The position numbers and the translations under genes were made by a program. This document shows positions 57,842 to 64,000 of a DNA stretch of 64,000 bases, one piece after another. Origin of the DNA: Microbacterium oleivorans (lineage in GTDB: Bacteria > Actinomycetota > Actinomycetes > Actinomycetales > Microbacteriaceae); contig NZ_JAMBOV010000003.1 of assembly GCF_023715745.1 (NCBI RefSeq), positions 372,001 through 436,000 on the forward strand. Direction: 5' to 3'. The first letter of the stretch is position 1; the number at the start of each line of letters is the position of its first letter. The notes below the pieces were generated by a model. It worked only from the letters and a program-made list of their open reading frames with translations. It did not search any database and was not told the origin of the DNA.

Positions 57842-59082
57842 TGCAGTGTGTCCAGCATGCCCTGCATCGTGGACTGCGCTGCCGACAGTTCGGACTTCGC
57901 GTCCGCGCCGTCGACGACGATGCGGGTGACCGCGTCGGTCAGGGCCGTGCTCATCGCGGGCGTGTAGTAGGGGCCGCCGGTCCAGCCATACTCGGTCGTC
58001 AGGTCGACGATCTGCTTCGCCACACCGTCACCGAGGGTCTCCGCCTGGTCGCGGGCGTCCTTCAGCGGCGGGATGTGGAAGCCGTACGTGGTGCTGAACT
58101 CGATCTGCCAGTCGGTGTCGTCGATCCACTGCTGCTTGGCGATCTCCTTGGCCTTCTCGATCTTTCCGGACTTGCCGGCGACCACCTCGTTCCACTGGGA
58201 CACGCCGACGATGGGCTGGCCGCCCTCGAGCGCGGGCACCGGGAAGGCAGCGACGTCGTCCCCGAGTGCCTCCTTGATGGCGGGGATGGCCCACAGGCCC
58301 TGCCAGCTCATGGCGACATCACCGGCGATGAAGGAGGTCGGGTCCCACCAGTCGGTCGGTGCACCCATGAGCAGCGAGCCGGAGTCGTAGAGCTCGTGGG
58401 CGGACGTGAGCGCCTCGGCGAGCTCGGGCGACTCGAGCGACACGGTCGTGTTGCCGTCGTCGATGATGCCGCCGGGCGCTGCCGGGGGAAGGTTGGCGGC
58501 GAGGATGCCGGCGCCGCCGTCGTTGCCGAGGAAGAGACCCTTGTGGTCGGCGTTCGTGAGCTTCTTCGCCGCCTCGACCAGTTCGTCCCACGTCTCGGGG
58601 ACCTCGACGCCGGCCTCTTCGAACATGGAGGGCCGGTAGATGAACAGCTGAGCGTCCGTGATCATCGGGATGCCGTAGTACTTGCCGTCGATCGTCACGG
58701 GCTTGAGTGCGATCGGGAGGATCTGGTCCTTGATGGGCTCGACGAGATCGGTCAGGTCGGCGTACTGGCCCTGGCGCGCCGCCTCGACGTTGATCGCGTT
58801 GTATTCGAACAGGTCGATGCCTTTGCCGGAGGCGAGCAGTGCGTTCACGCGCTGCGCATAGTCGCCCTCGACCCACTGCAGGTCGATCTCGGCGTCCTCG
58901 TAGTCGTCCGCCCAGCGGTTGACCGCCTCCTGGACGCCCTCCTCGCCGTACTGGTGGTAGAACTGCGTGATCGGTCCGTCTGCGCCGCCGCCGGCGTTGC
59001 TGGAGCAACCGGAGATCAACAGCGCGGATGCGCCGAGGAATGCTGCTGTGACTGCGAGCTTGCGTCGCGTGGGTGATGTCAT
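57838..59082 (-). CDS. Sugar ABC transporter substrate-binding lipoprotein
   Basis: A 414-residue family 1 extracellular solute-binding protein. The lipoprotein signal runs from basic MTSPTRRK through a hydrophobic core to LLISGC with Cys26. The mature protein carries YGIPMITDAQLFIYRPSMFEEAGVEVPETWDELVEAAKKL, typical of oligosaccharide binders. ATG 59082 is chosen because GAGAGG lies eight bases upstream; the frame continues 21 codons further without a better site. It is the first gene of the five-gene minus-strand operon and faces the second ROK gene across a 190-bp region with an inverted repeat. Confidence 0.92.
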   Translation of the reverse strand: MTSPTRRKLAVTAAFLGASALLISGCSSNAGGGADGPITQFYHQYGEEGVQEAVNRWADDYEDAEIDLQWVEGDYAQRVNALLASGKGIDLFEYNAINVEAARQGQYADLTDLVEPIKDQILPIALKPVTIDGKYYGIPMITDAQLFIYRPSMFEEAGVEVPETWDELVEAAKKLTNADHKGLFLGNDGGAGILAANLPPAAPGGIIDDGNTTVSLESPELAEALTSAHELYDSGSLLMGAPTDWWDPTSFIAGDVAMSWQGLWAIPAIKEALGDDVAAFPVPALEGGQPIVGVSQWNEVVAGKSGKIEKAKEIAKQQWIDDTDWQIEFSTTYGFHIPPLKDARDQAETLGDGVAKQIVDLTTEYGWTGGPYYTPAMSTALTDAVTRIVVDGADAKSELSAAQSTMQGMLDTLQ

Positions 59083-59151
59083 CCTTCTCGCCTCTCTGCG
59101 GGATGGTGACGGCGATACGGGAGTCTGATCGGTCCGCCGTCGCACCGATCG

Positions 59152-59166
59152 GCATTAATCTAATGC
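59152..59166. promoter_or_regulatory. Inverted repeat, probable ROK operator
   Basis: GCATTA-ATC-TAATGC is a perfect 6-bp inverted repeat with a 3-base spacer, nested in TTAATCTAATGCTTAA. On the minus strand it contains TTAGAT, a plausible -10, about 75 bases before the binding-protein ATG. Position and AT-rich character fit repression by one of the two flanking ROK proteins. Confidence 0.6.
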
Positions 59167-59272
59167 TTAAAAGAAGGGGTGGTCTACCCCCAATCCGATA
59201 ACGGTTCGGACTCTGGCAGTATTCAGGCAGACATTCGCGGGATCGACCGTGGATCCGGAAGAGGGCACCAGC

Positions 59273-60499
59273 GTGGGTAAGAGATCGTCGCGTGACATCC
59301 GCAGCGAGTCGCGGCTCGACGTCCTGCATGCCCTGCTGTCCTCCGGCACCTCGACGCGCGGGGAGCTCGCGCAGGCAACCGGGCTGAGCGTCGCCACCGT
59401 GGCCACGATCGTCCAGGAGCTTCGGGGGGAGGGGCTGGTCGCGGATGCCGGCAGTTCCGCCCTCGGGGCTGGCAGGCCCACCACGATGCTCCGTGTGAAC
59501 GGCGACCGCGGCCGCATCCTCGGCATCGACGTCGCGGAGACGTACGTCCGCGCCATCGTCTTCGACGCCGCCCTCGAGGAGGTGGGATCCGTCGAGGTGC
59601 CGATGGACGACTCGCTGCCGTCGGTGAGCAGCGTCACCGAGAGCATCGTCCGCGCCGTCGACCGTGCGCTGAGTGAGACCGACGTCGACCGGGCGCGCGT
59701 CCTGGGGGCGGGTGTCGCGCTTCCGGGGCTGATCAGCGCCGAGGAGTCGGCGGATGCCGTCGCGCCCCGATGGGCCGCGCGCAACGTGGAGGTGCTCCAC
59801 CGCTTGCGGCAGCGCATCGGCCTTCCGCTCGTTGTCGAGAACCCGCTGAAGGCGATCGCCACAGCGGAGCTGTGGTTCGGCCGGGGCCGTACGGCGTCGT
59901 CGATGGTGATCGCGAACCTCGGTACCGGCGTCGGAGCCGGCATCGTGCTCGACGGCAAGATCCTCCGCGGCGCCACACACAGCGCAGGGGAGTGGGGGCA
60001 CGCGGTCCTCGTCCTCGACGGTCGTTCCTGCCGCTGTGGTCGGCTCGGCTGCGTGGAGGCGTATGTCGGTGCTCCCGGCATCCAGCAGACGCTCCGCGAG
60101 ATCGCGCCGGAACACGATCTCGCACGCGTGCCGCAACGCGAGTTCATCGACGGGCTCGCTCGCACGCACCGCGCGTCCGGGGGAGATCCGGTCGTCGAGG
60201 AGGTCCTCACGCGCACCGCGCACTACCTCGGCGTGGCTCTCGGGGACCTCGCGTCGATCATCGATCCCGAGGTGATGATGCTCACGGGATGGACCGCGTG
60301 GGCGCTCGGTGAAGACCTGGTGGACCCGACGAAGGCCGAGCTGCAGCGGCGCGCGCCGGCGGGAGCGACGGCGGCCGTGGAGCTCGGCGTCTCGACGGTC
60401 CGAGGCAGTTCCGTCGCGATCGGCATGGCGACGCTCGCCTTCGAACGGTTCCTCGGCGACGTCGGGCTGTCCACGACCCGTTTGCCGCTGGCGCTCTGA
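59273..60499 (+). CDS. ROK family transcriptional regulator (copy 2)
   Basis: A 408-residue ROK repressor, similar along its length to the ROK protein at 54674-55957. HTH at about residues 20-50 (RGELAQATGLSVATVATIVQEL); the zinc region reads GEWGHAVLVLDGRSCRCGRLGCVEAYVG; the kinase loop is again degenerate (GIDVAETYVRA). GTG 59273 is preferred because GGAAGAGGG lies seven bases upstream; GTG 59249 would add eight residues. It is divergent from the binding-protein operon and is the obvious candidate to bind the inverted repeat between them. Confidence 0.9.
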   Translation: MGKRSSRDIRSESRLDVLHALLSSGTSTRGELAQATGLSVATVATIVQELRGEGLVADAGSSALGAGRPTTMLRVNGDRGRILGIDVAETYVRAIVFDAALEEVGSVEVPMDDSLPSVSSVTESIVRAVDRALSETDVDRARVLGAGVALPGLISAEESADAVAPRWAARNVEVLHRLRQRIGLPLVVENPLKAIATAELWFGRGRTASSMVIANLGTGVGAGIVLDGKILRGATHSAGEWGHAVLVLDGRSCRCGRLGCVEAYVGAPGIQQTLREIAPEHDLARVPQREFIDGLARTHRASGGDPVVEEVLTRTAHYLGVALGDLASIIDPEVMMLTGWTAWALGEDLVDPTKAELQRRAPAGATAAVELGVSTVRGSSVAIGMATLAFERFLGDVGLSTTRLPLAL

Positions 60500-60555
60500 C
60501 GCCCGAGCATTCACGGCGCCGGCGAGGGGAGCCGGACGGATTGCCCACCGTCGTC

Positions 60556-60588
60556 CGGTGATCACCGAGTTGACATAATGTGCATTAT
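60556..60588. repeat. Two adjacent palindromes in a convergent intergenic gap
   Basis: The 98-base gap between the ROK gene and the phosphotransferase gene holds a perfect 12-bp palindrome CGGTGATCACCG (60556-60567) and, seven bases on, ATAATG-TG-CATTAT (60575-60588). TTGACA overlaps the start of the second one. Both genes converge here, so these are not their promoters. A weak CCGGC/GCCGG hairpin (60519-60535) may serve as terminator. Confidence 0.4.
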
Positions 60589-60597
60589 CGGATGTGC

Positions 60598-61389
60598 TCA
60601 GTCGAGCATGCGAGCTCGGAGGACGTCGAACTCGCATCCGGCCGCATCCGGATCGAACCCGTGCTCGATCAACCACCTCGCTGCGGTCAAGCTCCGGAAG
60701 GACCACCAGCCTCGGATGACGGATCTGTCGACGCCGTCCTCGCCGTACCCCGCGAGCAGGTCGTCCAGACGCTCTTCGTGCCCGAGCGTCAGGATGGCCA
60801 GATCGAACATCGGATCGCCCGGAGCCGCCTCGGACCAGTCGATCACCCCGGTCACCTCATCGCCGTCGACGAACACGTGGGTGATCTGGAGATCGCCGTG
60901 GATGAACGCGGGTTTCCACGGTCGGAGCGCCATCTCGGCGATCGCCTGATTGCGGTCGATCACCTCGGCGGGAAGCACAGCGTTCCCGCGCAGCCAGGCG
61001 CACTCCCGCGCGAGCTCGGCAGACACGTCTGCGACGGAGACCCCGGGCCATGGCGGCAGTGGCGCGTCGTGCATGCGCCGGATCGACGCGCCCGTCGCCG
61101 TCCACGCCGCCCGTGACGCCGTGGACGGCTCGCCCAGGACCCCGAGGGCCGTTCCTCGGACCTTCTCGATCGCCAGGACGGGCGGCTGGTGCCAGCGGAT
61201 CGGCGGTGTCGGTAGCGGCGCGGAGGCCATGGCGCGAGCCTCTCGTTCCGACCGCGCCGCATCCGCGTCGATCTTCACGAATATGTCGCCGACACGCAGC
61301 GTGGCCCGCTCCGCGTGCGCGACGATCACCTCGATGCTGTCCACGGCGTCATCCTGGCAGAGGGTCTCGGCTGTGTGCCCTGCTGCCAT
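60598..61389 (-). CDS. APH-family phosphotransferase, macrolide-phosphotransferase-like
   Basis: A 263-residue protein of the aminoglycoside phosphotransferase/choline kinase fold. The catalytic loop is FIHGDLQITHVFVDG (His164-Gly-Asp166) and the Mg-binding Asp184 is in GVIDWSEAAPGDPMFDL. The usual Asn of HGDLxxxN is His171, a form I associate with macrolide phosphotransferase relatives. Whether it modifies an antibiotic or a metabolite is unknown. Its ATG shares one base with the stop of the HTH gene (TGATG), supporting this start over longer ones and indicating translational coupling. Confidence 0.82.
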   Translation of the reverse strand: MAAGHTAETLCQDDAVDSIEVIVAHAERATLRVGDIFVKIDADAARSEREARAMASAPLPTPPIRWHQPPVLAIEKVRGTALGVLGEPSTASRAAWTATGASIRRMHDAPLPPWPGVSVADVSAELARECAWLRGNAVLPAEVIDRNQAIAEMALRPWKPAFIHGDLQITHVFVDGDEVTGVIDWSEAAPGDPMFDLAILTLGHEERLDDLLAGYGEDGVDRSVIRGWWSFRSLTAARWLIEHGFDPDAAGCEFDVLRARMLD

Positions 61390-61613
61390 CAGGGTTCGGT
61401 GTGCGGTCGATCCGGCTCCCACCGCAGGAGATCCCCCGGCTGGCACTGCAGTGCCTCGCACAAGGCGTCGAGCGTCGTGAACCGCACCGCTTTCGCGCGC
61501 CCGTTCTTCAGGACGGCGAGATTGGCGGGAGTGATCCCGATACGAGCGGCGAGGTCGCCGACGGCCATCTTGCGCCGCGCGAGCATGACGTCGATGTCGA
61601 CGACGATCGGCAT
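61389..61613 (-). CDS. Small HTH (Cro/CI type) transcriptional regulator
   Basis: A 74-residue protein consisting almost only of an HTH domain: MLARRKMAVGDLAARIGITPANLAVLKNGRAKAVRF, then TTLDALCEALQCQPGDLLRW, typical of the YozG-like family that accompanies DUF2975 membrane proteins. GAGGTGG precedes the ATG, which overlaps the DUF2975 stop (TGATG). It probably regulates its own operon through the TATCG repeats upstream, perhaps controlled by the membrane partner (inference). Confidence 0.88.
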   Translation of the reverse strand: MPIVVDIDVMLARRKMAVGDLAARIGITPANLAVLKNGRAKAVRFTTLDALCEALQCQPGDLLRWEPDRPHTEP

Positions 61614-62077
61614 CAGACCACCTCGTCCAGTTCCGTGCGCATCTCGATCGCCTTGCGCAGGAGCGACCGCATCACGACGACGACGAGGGCGACTCCCCCG
61701 GTCGCGACCGCGGCGCCGTAGATGAGACCGACGACGCCGGGAGCGATGCCACCGGGTACGAGGAGAGTGGCGAGGCCGGCTGTGAGGACGGCAGCCACGC
61801 TGATCGCACCGATGACCACATCGACGAATCGGAAGGCGCCGGCGGAGAAGACGACGTCGACGGCGGCCATGGACACGAGCCGCCAGATGCAGACGGCCAC
61901 GACCTGCAGACACAACACCCAGAGTCCGAGGATGACCACGGCGGTGACCCGCCACCCTGCGGCGGTCGATGCGAGGTCCCTCCAGATCAGAGGGAGGATG
62001 CCGACCTGCACGAGCAGGGAGCCTGCCAGCGACACCACGAGGATGACGCGCAGAGTGAGGATGGTCGTGCGACTCAT
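61613..62077 (-). CDS. DUF2975 family membrane protein
   Basis: A 154-residue protein with four predicted TM helices (VILVVSLAGSLLVQVGILPLIW, VTAVVILGLWVLCLQVVAVCIW, VDVVIGAISVAAVLTAGLATLLV, GLIYGAAVATGGVALVVVVM) and a short charged tail. It matches DUF2975, which is regularly encoded beside a small HTH regulator. ATG 62077 has AAAGG upstream; the frame extends 20 codons further into the operator region and that part is rejected. First gene of a three-gene coupled operon. Confidence 0.85.
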   Translation of the reverse strand: MSRTTILTLRVILVVSLAGSLLVQVGILPLIWRDLASTAAGWRVTAVVILGLWVLCLQVVAVCIWRLVSMAAVDVVFSAGAFRFVDVVIGAISVAAVLTAGLATLLVPGGIAPGVVGLIYGAAVATGGVALVVVVMRSLLRKAIEMRTELDEVV

Positions 62078-62084
62078 GATCGCC

Positions 62085-62113
62085 TTTCGATAATGATATA
62101 TCGAAAAACGATA
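62085..62113. promoter_or_regulatory. Repeated TATCG half-sites upstream of the DUF2975 operon
   Basis: TTTCGATA and TATCGAAA form a perfect 8-bp inverted repeat with a 6-base spacer (62085-62106). The right arm is reused in TATCG-AAAAA-CGATA (62099-62113). Three half-sites in alternating orientation within 29 AT-rich bases, eight bases before the DUF2975 start, suggest cooperative repressor binding, most simply by the HTH protein of the operon. Confidence 0.6.
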
Positions 62114-62151
62114 CCCACTCCCCCGCGTCCGACGCAACCGCCGCGGCGTCC

Positions 62152-62157
62152 TAGGCT
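62152..62157 (+). promoter_or_regulatory. -10 box of the AEC transporter gene
   Basis: TAGGCT lies six bases before the GTG at 62164; no Shine-Dalgarno. Leaderless arrangement. Confidence 0.5.
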
Positions 62158-62163
62158 CGACAT

Positions 62164-63096
62164 GTGCTCGCAGTTCTCACGGGATTCGTCGTCATCGGCG
62201 TCGCCATCGCCGTGGGCTGGGTCATCGGGCGCATCGACCTGCTCGGGCCGACCGGAGGTCAGGTCCTCAGCAGGCTGACGTTCTTCGTGCTGAGCCCATT
62301 CCTGCTGTTCGTCGTGCTGTCCCAGGCGGACGTCCGCACGCTGTTCTCGTCGCTGCTTCCCGTCTCGGCGATCGCCGCAGTCGTGATCTTCGCGATCTTC
62401 GTGTTCGTCTCGCGTTTCGTCTGGCGACGCCCCGCCGGGGAGGTGCTGATCGGTGCCCTTTCCGCCGGACAGGTGAACTCCAACAACATCGGCATCCCGC
62501 TCTCGCTCTACGTCCTCGGAAGCGCGGCGTTCCCCGCCCCGGTCATCCTCTTCCAGCTCCTCGTCCTCACCCCCGTCACGATGGCGATCTTCGAAGCTCT
62601 CGCCTCCCCCACCGGGCGACGACCATGGCCGATCCTTCGGCGAACGGTCACCAATCCGATCGTCGTCGGTTCGCTCCTGGGCACGATCGCGTCGGCGACC
62701 GGCATCCCGCTCCCGCCGATCGTTCTCGATCCCCTGCAGCTGGTCGCGAACGCCGCCGTCCCGATCCTGCTGATCAGCTACGGCATCTCACTGAACGGCC
62801 AGCGCGTCCTGGGCCCGTCGGGACGTCGTCGGGACATCCTCCTGGCCACCGGATTGAAACTGGTCGCCATGCCCGCCGTCGCCTGGGCGGTGGCCGCGCT
62901 GTTGTTCCGGCTCTCCCCCGCCGAGGTGCTCGTCGTCACGGTCCTCGCCGCACTCCCCACGGCGCAGAACGTGTTCAACTACGCACAGCGATACGACACG
63001 GGCCGGACGATCGCGCGCGACACCGTGTTCCTGACGACGCTCGGATGCGTCCCCGTGCTCTTCCTCGTCGTGCTCTTGCTCGGCCCGGGAGCCTGA
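62164..63096 (+). CDS. AEC family transporter (auxin efflux carrier-like)
   Basis: A 310-residue membrane protein with about ten TM helices. SRLTFFVLSPFLLFVVLSQADV, AGQVNSNNIGIPLSLYVLGS and TVLAALPTAQNVFNYAQRYDTG fit the AEC family, which includes malonate, malate and other organic-acid carriers. Substrate is unknown. It starts with GTG behind its own -10 box and is divergent from the DUF2975 operon. Confidence 0.88.
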   Translation: MLAVLTGFVVIGVAIAVGWVIGRIDLLGPTGGQVLSRLTFFVLSPFLLFVVLSQADVRTLFSSLLPVSAIAAVVIFAIFVFVSRFVWRRPAGEVLIGALSAGQVNSNNIGIPLSLYVLGSAAFPAPVILFQLLVLTPVTMAIFEALASPTGRRPWPILRRTVTNPIVVGSLLGTIASATGIPLPPIVLDPLQLVANAAVPILLISYGISLNGQRVLGPSGRRRDILLATGLKLVAMPAVAWAVAALLFRLSPAEVLVVTVLAALPTAQNVFNYAQRYDTGRTIARDTVFLTTLGCVPVLFLVVLLLGPGA

Positions 63097-63109
63097 GCGC
63101 CAGACGCCC

Positions 63110-63871
63110 TCAGACGCCGAACGAGCTGGTGTCGCCGATGAGTCGGGTGTGATCGGCCGGGACCGGCTCGACGGCCGCGCGGGCGACCTCCGCCGCGAAC
63201 TCCGAGACGTTGTAGAGCTTCCCGGCGCTCTCGCGGCGTTCCGCGATGGCTCCCGGGTTGGCGCGCTCGAGCAGGGTCGCTGTGATCGTGCCTTCGATCA
63301 TGTCGCCCGAGACGACCACGAACTCGATGCCCTGCTCCGTGAGCAACGGAATCCGCTCCCGCAGGGCGTCCTCACCGGCGCGCTTGGACTTCGCGACCGG
63401 CTCGTACTCGGGCATCGTGGGCGTGGTCTCGATGAAGTGCGCCTGGTGGCTCGTGACGAAGACGACGCGGCTGCCCGCGGCCATGAGCGGCAGCGCCGCC
63501 TCGAGTGCACCCACCTGAGCGTCACGGTTGAGGGTGAGCGCGTAGTCCTCGGCCATGCCGCCCTCCATGCCTCCGGAGGCGTTCAGCACGAGGATGTCGA
63601 GCGAACCGAAGCGTTCCTTCACAGCCGAGAACATCTCCGCGACGGATGCCGCCTCCGTGAGGTCCGCCCCGACCGTCAGCACGTCGACTCCGAGCGCGCG
63701 CAGCTCGGTCGCGAGCTTCTCGGCTCGCGGCGCCTTGTTGCGGAAGTTGATGACGACGTTGGCGCCCGCCTGGGCGAGGTACCGCGCGGTGTCGGCGCCG
63801 ATCCCGCGGGACGATCCGGTGACGAGGGCGGTCTTGCCGGTCAGGGATGCGGCGGGAACGGGCTGCGACAT
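63110..63871 (-). CDS. SDR family oxidoreductase with altered active site
   Basis: A 253-residue short-chain dehydrogenase-like protein. The cofactor loop TGSSRGIG (residues 18-25) and the NAG-like NASG (97-100) are intact, and Ser141 lies in VTSHQAH. The normal YxxxK reads VAKSK (159-163): Lys163 is in place but the Tyr position is Val159; a tyrosine occurs three residues earlier (Tyr156, EYEPVAKSK). Catalysis may use Tyr156 or be lost. AGGAG precedes the ATG. It converges with the AEC gene, 13 bases between stops. Confidence 0.88.
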   Translation of the reverse strand: MSQPVPAASLTGKTALVTGSSRGIGADTARYLAQAGANVVINFRNKAPRAEKLATELRALGVDVLTVGADLTEAASVAEMFSAVKERFGSLDILVLNASGGMEGGMAEDYALTLNRDAQVGALEAALPLMAAGSRVVFVTSHQAHFIETTPTMPEYEPVAKSKRAGEDALRERIPLLTEQGIEFVVVSGDMIEGTITATLLERANPGAIAERRESAGKLYNVSEFAAEVARAAVEPVPADHTRLIGDTSSFGV

Positions 63872-64000
63872 GGGGAACTCCTGCGGGCTTCTCGGCGGGT
63901 GCGCGAGACGGATGGGTCGAGCTCGAGCCTATCAATCGAGGCGGTTCCGCCTGGGCGTCGACAGCGGTTGGTAGGGTGCGAGGACACGCGCACCGAAGGA
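63872..64000. promoter_or_regulatory. Region upstream of the SDR gene at the window end
   Basis: On the minus strand TAGGCT (63926-63931) is a possible -10 for the SDR gene. At the far end the + strand reads CACCGAAGGA, a Shine-Dalgarno-like end, so a + strand gene probably starts just beyond base 64000. TTGGTAGGGT (63968-63977) may belong to its promoter. No coding region is supported here. Confidence 0.3.

Noticed and set aside
44641-60499. Recent horizontal transfer of the carbohydrate island
   Set aside because: By eye, base composition and codon choice match the core genes, the GGATGC-type words occur here too, and no integrase, tRNA junction or direct repeats flank it. It may still be accessory, but there is no direct sign of recent transfer.
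60578-60949. Small + strand frame starting just after TTGACATA
   Set aside because: It is antisense to the phosphotransferase gene, has serine/arginine-rich shadow composition and no Shine-Dalgarno; the promoter-like sequence is reported separately.
1-64000. CRISPR arrays, insertion sequences, integrases, phage genes
   Set aside because: No regularly spaced repeats, transposase or recombinase motifs, or terminal inverted repeats with target duplications were found in any frame.

Overview
The window is 64 kb of GC-rich, gene-dense DNA with almost no gap over 200 bases. Gene order and protein types point to an actinobacterium of the family Microbacteriaceae, most likely Microbacterium or a close relative. 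Supporting signs are the rpoZ-metK-priA-fmt-rsmB-rpe-his-trp-lgt-glt-pyk-pdtaR-polA order, a helicase-dead PriA, an HGxxPAAW protein, an mIHF-guanylate kinase fusion, and many leaderless-looking genes with a TAnnnT box 6-7 bases before the start codon. This placement is an inference; no 16S gene is present. I see no phage, insertion sequence, CRISPR array or rRNA.

Layout, left half (1-43 kb, mostly + strand, mostly core metabolism). carB (5' truncated), pyrF and gmk make pyrimidines and GDP. An operon follows with a sulfonate-type ABC importer (ssuB-ssuA-ssuC), an acetyl-CoA synthetase, MetY and a CoA-binding protein, then rpoZ and metK, so methionine/SAM metabolism is concentrated here. priA-fmt-rsmB-rpe lead into hisE-hisG-hisF-hisI and a trp segment (Trp membrane protein, HGxxPAAW protein, trpC, trpB, trpA) from which trpE is missing. 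lgt, gltB, gltD and pyk close this run. Next come a GlsB-type membrane protein, tRNA-Leu(CAA), the ANTAR response regulator pdtaR, a GNAT enzyme, a thioesterase, polA, a DUF885 hydrolase, an LLM flavin oxidoreductase behind a perfect 18-bp palindrome, an MFS transporter, an SGNH hydrolase and a small membrane protein.

Layout, accessory carbohydrate island (about 44.6-60.5 kb). A LacI regulator lies divergent to a GH35 beta-galactosidase and heads an operon of GH31 (alpha-xylosidase type), GH51 alpha-L-arabinofuranosidase and GH127/146 beta-L-arabinofuranosidase. Converging on it is a minus-strand operon of sugar-binding lipoprotein, two permeases, a ROK regulator and a GH27 enzyme, with a second ROK regulator divergent from the binding protein. 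No glycosidase has a signal peptide, so they should act on imported oligosaccharides. The enzyme set matches the side chains of arabinoxyloglucan of the solanaceous type (beta-Araf, alpha-Araf, alpha-Xyl, beta-Gal); this is the most interesting hypothesis in the window.

Layout, right end (60.5-64 kb). A three-gene coupled operon (DUF2975 membrane protein, small HTH regulator, phosphotransferase) has repeated TATCG half-sites at its promoter and lies divergent to an AEC-family transporter. An SDR-family protein lacking the canonical catalytic tyrosine closes the window.
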